64,000 bases of DNA from Paenibacillus taihuensis (GTDB lineage Bacteria; Bacillota; Bacilli; Paenibacillales; Paenibacillaceae). This document shows, in pieces, positions 35,529 through 44,183 of the stretch. The translations under genes were made by a program, and so were the position numbers. The stretch is from assembly GCF_003386535.1 (NCBI RefSeq), contig NZ_QTTN01000011.1, forward strand, positions 108,652-172,651, written 5' to 3'. Each line of letters begins with the position of its first letter. Positions within the stretch are counted from its first letter, which is position 1. The notes beneath the pieces are model-generated. The model saw nothing but the letters and a program-made list of their open reading frames with translations, searched no databases and was not told the DNA's origin.

Positions 35529-35948
35529 TTACAAGAACGTCGCAGGGTCGACATGCCATTTGGAGATAAAAAGGCTCCAATTGCGCTCGACGAGCTGCTG
35601 CAGCTCCTTCGGATCTTTCCGCTTAAAGCTGGCACTTCCTTTGTGATGAACGAATACATCCTTGCACATGAGCAAATTGTAGCCGCGCATCCGTGCGCGC
35701 AAGCTGTAGTCGTCGTCTTCGTAGTGACCTGGCGAGTCCAGCTCCCCAATCCGCTCAAACATGGAGCTCTTGAACAGCATGCAGAAGCCGAAAAGCCGGT
35801 ACATCGGCTCCGTCTGTCCCGCTTCCCTGACCAGCGACTTGTCGGTATACTGCCTAATCGCGGAGATGGCTTCCTGCAGCAGATGCACCCCGTTGAAGAA
35901 AGGGATGATGATGCTCGTTGTGCCGTACTTTGTATCGCTGTTCATCAC
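35529..35948 (-). CDS. Internally deleted GT2 glycosyltransferase
   Basis: A 139-residue protein, about 100 residues shorter than a GT2 domain. It begins normally with TSIIIPFFNGVHLLQEAIS and ISAIRQYTD, then jumps to the second half (LFGFCMLFKSSMFERIGELD, YEDDDYSLRARMRGYN, VFVHHKGSASF). The nucleotide-binding VDNGSTDG strand and the DxD region are missing. The frame stays open across the join, so this looks like an in-frame deletion rather than a frameshift. Its ends overlap or abut its neighbours, so it is still translated in the operon. It is either a non-catalytic remnant or a repurposed protein. Confidence 0.75.
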   Translation of the reverse strand: MMNSDTKYGTTSIIIPFFNGVHLLQEAISAIRQYTDKSLVREAGQTEPMYRLFGFCMLFKSSMFERIGELDSPGHYEDDDYSLRARMRGYNLLMCKDVFVHHKGSASFKRKDPKELQQLVERNWSLFISKWHVDPATFL

Positions 35949-37054
35949 TCAGCGCCTCCTGCCGCACTGCGGCATCTGGAATTATCCGGCATCGCAAGCC
36001 GTGCGCCCTTCAGCTTCATCGCAGCTCGCAGCGCTTCGATGTGATCGCCGAAGACGGTCTGTAACGATTCGTTCGTAAGTTTACGGCTGGCTTGCGGAGG
36101 CAGCCCTTGGTAGCTCTTGCCGGATTCGTTCGCCGTGCGCTTCGCGATCGGGCACGCTTGAACGCGAAGCCGCTGCTGAATCGCGGTTACATGGGCCAGG
36201 GGCGGGACGGCGAGCATCTTCACGCCGACCGCATCCATCGCCGATCTCGCCCATACATGCGGCAGCAGCCCGATGGAGCTTACGCCAAGCTCCTTGCGGC
36301 CAAGCGTCCAATTGACAAAAGCTCGCACGCGCATCAGATCATCCCATTCCCTGAACGGGCCGAGCCGCGATGCGTAGCTGACCAGCGCGACATCCGCCCC
36401 TGCTTGGACTGCTCCCAGCAGCTGCGCCAGCTTCTCGGCTTCGATGAGCTGCGCGGCATCGGCGAACAGCACGATATCCGCTCGCGTCACTCTGGCGCCG
36501 ACAGCGCGCCAGACATCAGCGCCAAGCGGCTCCCCCGGATTCAAAATCTTAATCTCCGGAAGCGCCTTGAGCTCAGCGAACTGCGCCTCGCTCGCCCCTT
36601 CCTGCACGACGATGATCTCCTCGAGCGGAAGCCGCAGCAGCTGCCTGATGCTGGCCGGATTCGCATCGGGCCCCGCGAACACGACTGCCGCTGCGCTCCT
36701 CGTAAGCTGGACCGGCTGCCATGCGCTATCCGGTTGGCCGAGTGCGGCGGCAAAGCCAGCAGCGAACGCGCGGCTCTCCTGGATTCTTTTGCCCGCAGTC
36801 CCGGCTGATGCGCCTTTCGCCATGCATCGTCTCGTCCAGCGCTCGTTCATCTGCAGCTTCGCTTCGTGGCCGCTCAAGCGCCCGCCTCCGCTTTGATTCA
36901 GCGAGGTCCCTTCCGCAACCCCGGCATTGTATGCCGCATGATGCGAGGTGCCCGCCGTCTTGCCCGGCCGTCTCCCTCTTCCGCTTCCTTTCCTGCTGCC
37001 GCTGCCGGTGCCGGAAACGCGCTTGCTCTTACCAGATCGCATCAATGCCATCAC
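35945..37054 (-). CDS. Degenerate GT2-like protein with basic N-terminal tail
   Basis: A 369-residue protein. The N-terminal 40 residues are Lys/Arg/Gly/Ser-rich ([20 protein letters not shown]), followed by YNAGVAEG and later [11 protein letters not shown], weak forms of the Gly ladder. Residues 120-290 align with the downstream-overlapping partner (37051-38205). Where the partner has LLFIDGD, this one has VLFADAA, so the metal-binding Asp pair is lost. The shared tail [15 protein letters not shown] and FGDHIEAL is kept. I read it as a non-catalytic paralogue, perhaps a partner subunit of the active enzyme, since the two genes overlap by 4 bases. Confidence 0.75.
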   Translation of the reverse strand: MMALMRSGKSKRVSGTGSGSRKGSGRGRRPGKTAGTSHHAAYNAGVAEGTSLNQSGGGRLSGHEAKLQMNERWTRRCMAKGASAGTAGKRIQESRAFAAGFAAALGQPDSAWQPVQLTRSAAAVVFAGPDANPASIRQLLRLPLEEIIVVQEGASEAQFAELKALPEIKILNPGEPLGADVWRAVGARVTRADIVLFADAAQLIEAEKLAQLLGAVQAGADVALVSYASRLGPFREWDDLMRVRAFVNWTLGRKELGVSSIGLLPHVWARSAMDAVGVKMLAVPPLAHVTAIQQRLRVQACPIAKRTANESGKSYQGLPPQASRKLTNESLQTVFGDHIEALRAAMKLKGARLAMPDNSRCRSAAGGAE

Positions 37055-38205
37055 CTCGCCAGTTCACGTTTTCGCATTGCATCCACGTAGCCGCCGCGCT
37101 CATCGGTTTGCTTCGCGAGCCAGTCAATCGCCTCCAGATGATCGCCAACGATGAGAATTTCCAGCGGATTCGTTCGCTCCCGCTTTACCCGAGGCAGGTT
37201 GAGCTTGCCAACGTTAATGCGATTCACCGTCGTCACCGCAAGTCCCTGCTGTACCGCCTTCGTATGCGCAAGCGGCGGAATGGCCAGCGCTTCTGTCCCG
37301 ATTGCCGTTAGCGCCCGGCGACTCAGCGCATGAGGCACAGCCGTCATCGACGTTCCCTTCAGGTCTGGCCGGCCGAGCATCGCGTTCAGCGCATGCTTGG
37401 CAAGCACAACGCTGTGAACGTTTGCTTTGTTCGTCGGACCTGAATAGTTGTTCAGCGCAACATCGACCCCGTCTCTTAACACCGAGTTGACGTACGGTCT
37501 CAGCTCCGACGCGCGGAGCACCATGTCGCCGTCAATAAACAGCAGCACCTGCCCTCTCGCCGCCATCGCGCCTACACTTCGTCCCACATCATGGCCGAGC
37601 GGCTTCTCGAACTGAATCACCCGAGCTCCTTTGCGCTTCGCAATCACAGCCGATCCGTCTGTTGATCCATTGATGACGACGATAACCTCGCTGCTCGGAT
37701 GAACTAGCTTTGCTTGTTCGATTACACGGCCAATCGTGCGGCGTTCGTTCATGACGGGGATAATGACCGACACGACTGGCGAGTCCGCCGCTTGCGCTTC
37801 GACCGGTATAATATGCGGCTTCGCAGCAGGCGGGATGTAAGCTTGGGACGGTTGCTGGGCGGATGTATTCGGCGGCTGAGTTGGATGGGCTGCTTGGGCT
37901 TTGGCTTTGGCTTTGGCTTTTGCATTCGATTTTGTTTTTGTTTTGGTGCGTCGAGTCGTTGAGGATGCGGCTGTTGTTTTTCTTGAAGAAGAGCCGGAAG
38001 CTCTGTTCTTCCGTCCGGAAGCTGATGCGGCTGAGATCTTGGCTCCTAGCTGCCTCTTCTTGTTAGTTCTGCTAGGTTGTGATGATGACGATGAAACATG
38101 ATTGAAGTTAGCCGGCTCTAGGCCGATTTGCCGCGGCTGCTTTTCCGTAAGGTACAAACCTCTATGCGTGTGCAAGCCGGCTATTGCGACGGGCTTCATA
38201 GACAT
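37051..38205 (-). CDS. GT2 glycosyltransferase with low-complexity basic N-terminus
   Basis: A 384-residue protein, first gene of the operon. ATG 38205 lies just after AGAGGTGA; the ORF begins at GTG 38211. Residues 40-125 are a Lys/Ser/Thr/Ala tract ([17 protein letters not shown]). The GT-A domain follows: [50 protein letters not shown] with an intact DGD, and [18 protein letters not shown]. No membrane segments, so it should act in the cytoplasm. Substrate unknown. It heads about ten co-directional genes ending at the terminator at 30716. Confidence 0.85.
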   Translation of the reverse strand: MSMKPVAIAGLHTHRGLYLTEKQPRQIGLEPANFNHVSSSSSQPSRTNKKRQLGAKISAASASGRKNRASGSSSRKTTAASSTTRRTKTKTKSNAKAKAKAKAQAAHPTQPPNTSAQQPSQAYIPPAAKPHIIPVEAQAADSPVVSVIIPVMNERRTIGRVIEQAKLVHPSSEVIVVINGSTDGSAVIAKRKGARVIQFEKPLGHDVGRSVGAMAARGQVLLFIDGDMVLRASELRPYVNSVLRDGVDVALNNYSGPTNKANVHSVVLAKHALNAMLGRPDLKGTSMTAVPHALSRRALTAIGTEALAIPPLAHTKAVQQGLAVTTVNRINVGKLNLPRVKRERTNPLEILIVGDHLEAIDWLAKQTDERGGYVDAMRKRELAR

Positions 38206-38237
38206 CTTCACCTCTGGCTATACTGTCTTTTACCACA

Positions 38238-38246
38238 TAGTGTATG
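38238..38246 (-). promoter_or_regulatory. Sigma-E/K-like -10 element upstream of the glycosyltransferase operon
   Basis: The minus strand reads CATACACTA, matching the -10 of mother-cell sigma factors (CATACAnT for sigma-E, CATAnnnTA for sigma-K), 33 bases before the start codon. I see no convincing -35 at the right distance, so this rests on one element. Confidence 0.4.
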
Positions 38247-38376
38247 GCTAGTTGAGAGTAAGAGGAACGGCTGTTGTACGTTAAGGCGTACGCCTCACTT
38301 CTTGCCTTGAGGTGCGCAATGGGACGATAATCTAGTGATCGTTCTATGATGACAGATAGGATGGACCGAATAGCAA

Positions 38377-38412
38377 AAGCCGGAGGTCTTCTATGCGAAG
38401 ACGCTCCGGCTT
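38377..38412 (-). terminator. Terminator of the giant repeat-protein gene
   Basis: AAGCCGGAG and CTCCGGCTT arms plus inner GTCTTC/GAAGAC form a long stem, followed on the minus strand by TTTTGCT, 24 bases past the stop codon. Confidence 0.82.
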
Positions 38413-38436
38413 GTTATCCGTGCGATATGCGGTTCT

Positions 38437-41400
38437 TTAGTGGCCGATCGCGATCCAATTCACGAGACCGATCGGTTCCGGCGTAATGCGCGTACGTACA
38501 AGTGTGATTTGTACGGATGCCGCGGTTTTCGTCTTGATGACCGCGAAGCAGGAAGGCTGATCCGTCGTTGCGACGAACACATAGGATGGGCTGCTGAACG
38601 GCTGGTCGAAGCCGATCGTGACGTCAAGCATCTCGCCCATGCTGCCTTGGAAATTGTACGGCGCAAGGCCGAACTGCTGGAGCACCGGCGCTTGGCGCTT
38701 CAACGTCGTTACCGGCGTAAAGCCGAGCTTCTCCGCTCCGATGCTGCCATTCTCCAAGGTCGAGGAATCGACTGTGCTGCTCGCAGGAGCAGCCGGAGCT
38801 TGAGCTGGAATTGCATTCAGCGCCAAGTGTGCTGCCGTAATGGAGCCGAGAGCGATTTTGTCAGCGGTAACTGCGCCGTCTGCCAGTTTTTCTGTGCCGA
38901 CAGATCCGTTCAGCAGCTTATCTTTGCCAACCGAACCATATGCCAGCTTGCTTGCGATGACTTCTCCGTCGCCGAGTTTGCTTGCCGTTACACAACCATC
39001 AGCCAGCTTATCTCTTCCTATGGAGCCGTCTGCGAGCTTGCTTGCTCCTACTACACCGTCACCGAGCTTGCTTGCTGTTACGCTGCCGTCAACCAGCTTC
39101 TCACTGCCGACCGAGCCGTCTGCAAGCTTGCTTGCTCCTACTACACCGTCACCGAGCTTGCTTGCTGTTACGCTGCCGTCAACCAGCTTCTCACTGCCGA
39201 CCGAATCGTCTGCAAGCTTGCTTGCAGTAACCGATCCGTCGACCAGCTTTTCAGTGCCGACCGAGTCATTTGCCAGCTTGCTCGAGCCGATTACACCGTC
39301 CACCAGCTTGCTTGCCGTTACTGCGCCGTCAACCAGTTTTTCGCTGCCAACTGAGCCGTCTGCAAGCTTGCTTGCTCCTACTACGCCATCGCCGAGCTTG
39401 CTTGCCGTTACGCTGCCATCGAGCAGTTTCTCGCTGCCGACCGAGCCGTCTGCAAGCTTTCTCGATCCTACAACGCCATCGCCGAGCTTGCTTGCCGTTA
39501 CCGATCCGTCGAGCAGCTTCTCGCTGCCAACCGAACCATTTGCCAGCTTGCTTGCGATTACCGAACCGTCGACCAGCTTCTCGCTGCTCACCGTACCGTT
39601 CGCCAGCTTGCTTGCCGTTACAGAACCATCCACCAGCTTCTCGCTGCCGACCGAGCCGTCTGCAAGCTTGCTTGCTCCTACTACGCCATCGCCGAGCTTG
39701 CTTGCCGTTACCGAACCGTCAACCAGCTTCTCGCTGCCGACCGCTCCATCCGCCAGCTTGCTTGCTCCTACAGCGCCGTCCGCCAACTTGCTGGACTGCA
39801 CTGCACCTTCAGCGAGCTTGCTCGCCTGAACCGCACCGTTCGCCAGCTTGCTCTCCGTTACGCTGCCGTCCACCAGTTCCGGCTGTTCCTGCTCGAGCAG
39901 TCCCGGTGCCAGCTTCGATGCCGTAATCGATCCGTCTGCCAAAGCATCCGTGCCGACTGCGCCTTCAGCCAGCTTCTCACCCGTGACCGAGCCGTTGCAC
40001 AGCAAGCTGCTTTCGATCACCCCTGGGATGAAATGCGCTGTTGTCAGCGAACGAGGCGCGATTTTGCTAAGCGTAACTGCACCGTTCTGCAAGCTGTTCT
40101 CGCCAACCGCTCCAGGTGCCAGCTTCGTGCCGGTAATAGCGCCGTCGCCAAGCTTATTCGTTACAATCGAACCGTCGCCGATTGCTTCGCTGCCGACCGA
40201 TCCCGGGAGGAAGTGGCCTGCGCTAATCGAACGCTGCGCCAATTTCGAAGCCGTTACTGCGCCATCCTGCAGATGCTGTTCGCCGATCGCTCCGTTTGCC
40301 ACCTTCGATCCGTCAACAACGCCTTCGCGCAATGCTTCTGCGCCTACAGCGCCTGCTGCCAGCTTCGCGCTAACGACCGAACCGTCACGCAGCGCTTCCT
40401 TGCCAACCGCGCCTGCCGCCAGCTTCGTGCTATCTACCGCACCGTTTCGGAGCGCGTCTGTGCCGACTGCGCCTGCTGCCAGCTTCGCGCCAATTACAGC
40501 TCCATCGCGCAGTGCTTCTTTGCCGACTGCGCCGTCCGCCAGCTTCGCGCTGATGACTCCGCCGTCACGCAGCGCTTCCGCGCCAACCGCTCCGCTTGCC
40601 AGCTTCGCACTCACAACCGCGCCGTCACGCAGCGATTCTGCTCCAACCGCTCCCGCTGCCAGCTTCGCGCTTACTACTGCACCGTCTCCGATCGTCTCCG
40701 CGACAACCGCGCCTTTAGCCAGCTTCGAGCTGCCAACCGCACCTTCGCCAAGCGCTTCCGAGCCAACTGCTCCTGCCGCCAGCTTCGCGCTAACAACGAC
40801 GCCTTCGCCGAGCGCTTCTGCGCCAACTGCGCCGCTTGCCAGCTTGCCGCTCGTTACCGCTCCATCCGCAATCGCTTCGGTGCCAACGGAACTGGACATC
40901 AAGTGCGCTCCCGCGATGGACTTCGGTGCGATTTTGCCAAGAGTCACTGCACCGTTCTGAAGGTGCTTCTCGCCGACAGCGCCTGTGCCGAGCGCTTCCT
41001 GACCGACTGCGCCGTTCGCCAGCTTCGCGCCGTTTACTGCTCCGTCGCTCAATAAGTCGCTGCCAACCGTGCCCCGTTTGATTTTGCTGCCATGAATGAT
41101 GCTGTCCGGCGCTTTCTCAAACGTGTAGAACTCCGATGCCAGATGCGCTTGCGTAATCGAACCTTTGCGGATGTGGTAGCCCTGGATCGACTCCGCCTTC
41201 AAATGTTTGCCCGCAATCGTCTCGAGCTGAATGTGGTCGCCGTTGATTGCCAGCTGCGCTATCTTGCCGCCTGTTACCGCTTCGTTGATCAACTGATCGG
41301 TGCCAACCGACTCATCCGTCAGGTGAATTTGCATCACGCTGTCGACCTTCAAATGATTGCTGCCCACCGACGACTCTGCCAAATGATTCGTGTCGATCGA

Positions 41401-44040
41401 AGCTGCTGCTACGTGCTGGCTGCGAATTGCGGACGGTTCGATGACGCGCGATCCGACCGATTCATTTTGCAAATGGTAGCTTGCTACGCTGCCTTCTGCC
41501 AGCTTCGAGGATGTGACCGAATCGTTGCCGAGGTGAACCTCATGCACGCTCACCGGCGCTAAGTGTACGCCAAAGATCGATTGCTCCGCCAAATGCTGGC
41601 TGTTCACCGCTTCGTTCGCCAAGTGGCTGCCAGTTACCGAGCTTGCTGCAAGCTTCTCGCTTGTAACCGAGCCGGATGCGAGCGAATTGGTGCCGATGAT
41701 GCCGGCTGCGAGATGCCGCTCTCCAACTGCCCCGCTTTTGATATGGTCGCCTTCTACAACACCTTTCGTCAGGTGCTTGCGCGTAATCGTGCCAGGTGCC
41801 AGTTGATCGCTTGTTACCGAACCGTTCACGAGCTTCGCCGTCGTTACGCTGCTGTCGGCCAGCTTGCTCGAAGTAACGGCACAATCCGTCAGCTTATCTG
41901 TCGATACGCTCTCTGGAGACAGCTTCACCGAGTTGACGATGTGGTCCGCCAAGTGATGCGAGTATACCGCTCCCGCTGCTAAGTGACGCTCTGTTACCGA
42001 ACCGCTTGCGAGCTTGATGGATTTAACTGCTCCGTCTTGCAGCGCGCTTGTTTCGATAGCTCCTTCTCTCAGGTGCGAAGCGTCGATAAGACCAGGCTGC
42101 AAATGTGCGGCCGATATCGCTTCCGGCGAAATCGCTTCCTCCGTCACCGTTCCCGGCGACAAGTGGAAGGCGCGAATCGCTTCCGGTGCGATTTTGTCAA
42201 ACGTGATGGACTCGTCAGCGATGTGTTTCGTCTGAATCGCCAGCTCGCCAATCTTCGCACTGCTTACACTTCCGTCCGCCAGCTTGCGCTCGATTACCGA
42301 TGCGTCAGCCAGCTGCGCCTGCCCTACTGCCGCGCCGCTGATATGAGCTTGCTTCACGGCTTGCGGTGCAATCTTCTGGTCCGTAACGGCATTCGCGGTA
42401 AGATGCGCCGCTTCGATACTATCTGCAATCAGCTGCTTGGAGCCGACCGAATTTTCTTTCATGTGGCGCTCTTCAATCATGTCGCTAATGATTTTGTCGC
42501 CGCTTATTGTCAGCCTGCTGAGATGTCTGCCATGAACGGCGTCATCTGTCAGCTTGCTCGTTGTAACGCTTTGATCCGCGATTTTGGAGGAGGTTACAGC
42601 TTGATCAACGAGCTTAATGGTCGAGATCGAGAAATCAGCCAGCTTCGGCGTCGAAATCGACTGGTCACGCAAGTGCGTCGTCACGATCTCGCCGTCTGTG
42701 ACATGGTGCGCTTTAATGGCCCCTGCCTTTATCTCCCCTGGTCCGACTACCCCTTGCGCTAATATTTCCGTTGTTACGCTTCCCGCCTGAAGCTCCCTTG
42801 TTCCCACCGCGCCCTCGACTAGATGGTCTGCTGTTATTTCGCCGAGTGCCAGATGCTTTCCCCGCAGTACACCTGGGGAAACATGCTCTGCGAGCAACAG
42901 CCCAGGCTGCAGGTGGCCCGACTCAACAGCTCCGCTGCTAATTTTCTCGCTCGTGATGGAGCCGTCTCTAAGCTTCGAACGTGTGACGGAGCCTTCGGCA
43001 AGCTTCGAAGTCGAGATCGCTTCGTTCGCAATGTTCTCGGTGCGAATGGCAGCACTTCTGATTTTGCCCGACGTAATGGACTGATCATCGAGCAGCTCTG
43101 TCGTAACGATCATCGGCTTCAGATGCTTCGTTTCAATCGAGCCTTCGGCAAGCTTATCCGCGCTAATCGTACGGTCCGCCAGCTTCTCGGAAGTAATGCT
43201 GTTGTCGCGCAGCTTCTCGCCCGTGATGGAGCGATCACGGATCTTCTGGCCGGAGATCGCGTTTTTCACAAGGTGATCGCTCGTAACGGATTCCGAGGCA
43301 AGCTTGGAGGAAGTAATCGCGCCATCGGCAATTTTAATGCTCTCTACCGCAAAATCAGCAATCGTCTGCGTGATCACCGCGCCTGGCTTAATGCGCGTCG
43401 AGTCTACAGCGCTATGAGCCAGCTTCTCCGTCGTAATCGCATCATCAGCAATATCATCTGTGTGTATGAATGGCAATGGTGAATCCGGCATACGCTTCTC
43501 TTCAAGCAGTTCCTCTTTCTTGACGAGCTCCTGCTGAAGCAGCTCCTCCATGTATTCCGCATGGAGCTCCTCTTCTTGTTGCTTCTGCTGCTGCAGCTGT
43601 TGTTCTGTTTGGACGACAGCTTTCGTTTCTGGTTGAGCTGCTGGAGCAACCGGTTGCGCAACTGGAGCCGCTTTGGCTGCTTCCACGACTTCCGTTACTT
43701 GTGGAGCCGCAGCCTCTACGACTGGTTCTGGTTTCGCTTCCACTGCTTCTACTGGTGCTGTACTAACCGCCTCAAAAGAAACAGTTGCTGTTTCAGCTTG
43801 CTGCTGCACAGCTTCTGTATTCTGATCCTGCTGCCCCTCTACTGCCGCTTCCTGCTCTAATGCAGGCGCTGCCCCGTTAACCTGTACCAGCTTCTTGTCA
43901 GATGTGCCCGTTTTAGCCGTTGTCGTTGGTTTCTTCTTCTTCAATTCCTCGAGCCATTTTAACTCCGACGCGTTCGGATTATCCACGTAAAATAACGGCT
44001 TGCGCCCTTTGGGGCCTTTTCCTTTGCTGCTCTTCGCCAT
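38437..44040 (-). CDS. Giant decapeptide-repeat protein (candidate spore-surface fibre)
   Basis: 1867 residues from ATG 44040. The longer frame to 44085 begins upstream of the likely promoter, and GAAGGAG lies six bases before 44040. Layout: basic head (KSSKGKGPKGRKP); Glu/Gln/Ala/Pro-rich and coiled-coil-like segment to about 190; about 150 ten-residue repeats of the type DGSVTASKLA / DGAVGSEKLV from about 190 to 1773; and a 90-residue C-terminal beta domain with FDQPFSSPSYVFVATTD, ending NWIAIGH. That end recalls the WIAG-tail domain of Paenibacillus repeat proteins and H-type lectin folds. Such repeats resemble phage tail-fibre and beta-helical stalks. There is no signal peptide and no membrane segment, so export is not by Sec; mother-cell assembly on the spore is the best inference. 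Confidence 0.82.
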   Translation of the reverse strand: MAKSSKGKGPKGRKPLFYVDNPNASELKWLEELKKKKPTTTAKTGTSDKKLVQVNGAAPALEQEAAVEGQQDQNTEAVQQQAETATVSFEAVSTAPVEAVEAKPEPVVEAAAPQVTEVVEAAKAAPVAQPVAPAAQPETKAVVQTEQQLQQQKQQEEELHAEYMEELLQQELVKKEELLEEKRMPDSPLPFIHTDDIADDAITTEKLAHSAVDSTRIKPGAVITQTIADFAVESIKIADGAITSSKLASESVTSDHLVKNAISGQKIRDRSITGEKLRDNSITSEKLADRTISADKLAEGSIETKHLKPMIVTTELLDDQSITSGKIRSAAIRTENIANEAISTSKLAEGSVTRSKLRDGSITSEKISSGAVESGHLQPGLLLAEHVSPGVLRGKHLALGEITADHLVEGAVGTRELQAGSVTTEILAQGVVGPGEIKAGAIKAHHVTDGEIVTTHLRDQSISTPKLADFSISTIKLVDQAVTSSKIADQSVTTSKLTDDAVHGRHLSRLTISGDKIISDMIEERHMKENSVGSKQLIADSIEAAHLTANAVTDQKIAPQAVKQAHISGAAVGQAQLADASVIERKLADGSVSSAKIGELAIQTKHIADESITFDKIAPEAIRAFHLSPGTVTEEAISPEAISAAHLQPGLIDASHLREGAIETSALQDGAVKSIKLASGSVTERHLAAGAVYSHHLADHIVNSVKLSPESVSTDKLTDCAVTSSKLADSSVTTAKLVNGSVTSDQLAPGTITRKHLTKGVVEGDHIKSGAVGERHLAAGIIGTNSLASGSVTSEKLAASSVTGSHLANEAVNSQHLAEQSIFGVHLAPVSVHEVHLGNDSVTSSKLAEGSVASYHLQNESVGSRVIEPSAIRSQHVAAASIDTNHLAESSVGSNHLKVDSVMQIHLTDESVGTDQLINEAVTGGKIAQLAINGDHIQLETIAGKHLKAESIQGYHIRKGSITQAHLASEFYTFEKAPDSIIHGSKIKRGTVGSDLLSDGAVNGAKLANGAVGQEALGTGAVGEKHLQNGAVTLGKIAPKSIAGAHLMSSSVGTEAIADGAVTSGKLASGAVGAEALGEGVVVSAKLAAGAVGSEALGEGAVGSSKLAKGAVVAETIGDGAVVSAKLAAGAVGAESLRDGAVVSAKLASGAVGAEALRDGGVISAKLADGAVGKEALRDGAVIGAKLAAGAVGTDALRNGAVDSTKLAAGAVGKEALRDGSVVSAKLAAGAVGAEALREGVVDGSKVANGAIGEQHLQDGAVTASKLAQRSISAGHFLPGSVGSEAIGDGSIVTNKLGDGAITGTKLAPGAVGENSLQNGAVTLSKIAPRSLTTAHFIPGVIESSLLCNGSVTGEKLAEGAVGTDALADGSITASKLAPGLLEQEQPELVDGSVTESKLANGAVQASKLAEGAVQSSKLADGAVGASKLADGAVGSEKLVDGSVTASKLGDGVVGASKLADGSVGSEKLVDGSVTASKLANGTVSSEKLVDGSVIASKLANGSVGSEKLLDGSVTASKLGDGVVGSRKLADGSVGSEKLLDGSVTASKLGDGVVGASKLADGSVGSEKLVDGAVTASKLVDGVIGSSKLANDSVGTEKLVDGSVTASKLADDSVGSEKLVDGSVTASKLGDGVVGASKLADGSVGSEKLVDGSVTASKLGDGVVGASKLADGSIGRDKLADGCVTASKLGDGEVIASKLAYGSVGKDKLLNGSVGTEKLADGAVTADKIALGSITAAHLALNAIPAQAPAAPASSTVDSSTLENGSIGAEKLGFTPVTTLKRQAPVLQQFGLAPYNFQGSMGEMLDVTIGFDQPFSSPSYVFVATTDQPSCFAVIKTKTAASVQITLVRTRITPEPIGLVNWIAIGH
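38720..43470 (-). repeat. Coding tandem repeats, 30-bp units grouped in 60-bp pairs
   Basis: About 4.7 kb of in-frame 30-base units. Near the 5' end of the gene (43.4-41.1 kb) units are diverse (SITSEKLADR, AITTEKLAHS). The middle (40.9-40.3 kb) is dominated by LRDGAVVSAKLAAGAVGAEA pairs. The 3' end (39.8-38.9 kb) contains nearly identical 60-base pairs, with the same DNA recurring at about 39029, 39117, 39358 and 39658. The gradient implies recent expansion at the 3' side. Confidence 0.9.
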
Positions 44041-44073
44041 AGCCCTCTCCTTCTTCCACTTCAATGTCATAGG

Positions 44074-44102
44074 TATCATATGCATTCACCCATGGGCTGG
44101 TC
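44074..44102 (-). promoter_or_regulatory. Sigma-K-like promoter of the giant repeat-protein gene
   Basis: The minus strand has GACC (44099-44102), a 16-base spacer, and CATATGATA (44074-44082). This fits the sigma-K pattern AC-N16/17-CATAnnnTA. Transcription would begin near 44067, 27 bases before ATG 44040. It fits late mother-cell expression of the repeat protein. Confidence 0.58.
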
Positions 44103-44139
44103 ACACAACCACAATGTCAAAATACGCATGCAAACAGAA

Positions 44140-44165
44140 AAACTGCCCCCAAGTGGAGGCAGTTT
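44140..44165 (-). terminator. Terminator of the 2293-residue secreted protein gene
   Basis: AAACTGCC/GGCAGTTT 8-bp perfect stem, followed on the minus strand by TTTTTCTGTTTG, 18 bases past the stop. Confidence 0.8.
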
Positions 44166-44183
44166 ACTATAATTTAACGGCTT

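Noticed and set aside
38990..39840. Regular DNA repeats resembling a CRISPR array
   Set aside because: Units are contiguous, in frame and encode protein; there are no unique spacers and no cas genes.
38440..43480. Long plus-strand open frames (e.g. 38840-39829, 39848-40960, 41983-42762)
   Set aside because: They are antisense shadows of the decapeptide-repeat gene; their own repeats (LPTEPSASLLA type) simply mirror the coding repeats.
38437..44085. Phage tail-fibre origin with a prophage nearby
   Set aside because: The repeats are fibre-like, but no capsid, terminase, holin, integrase or other tail genes are present in the window.
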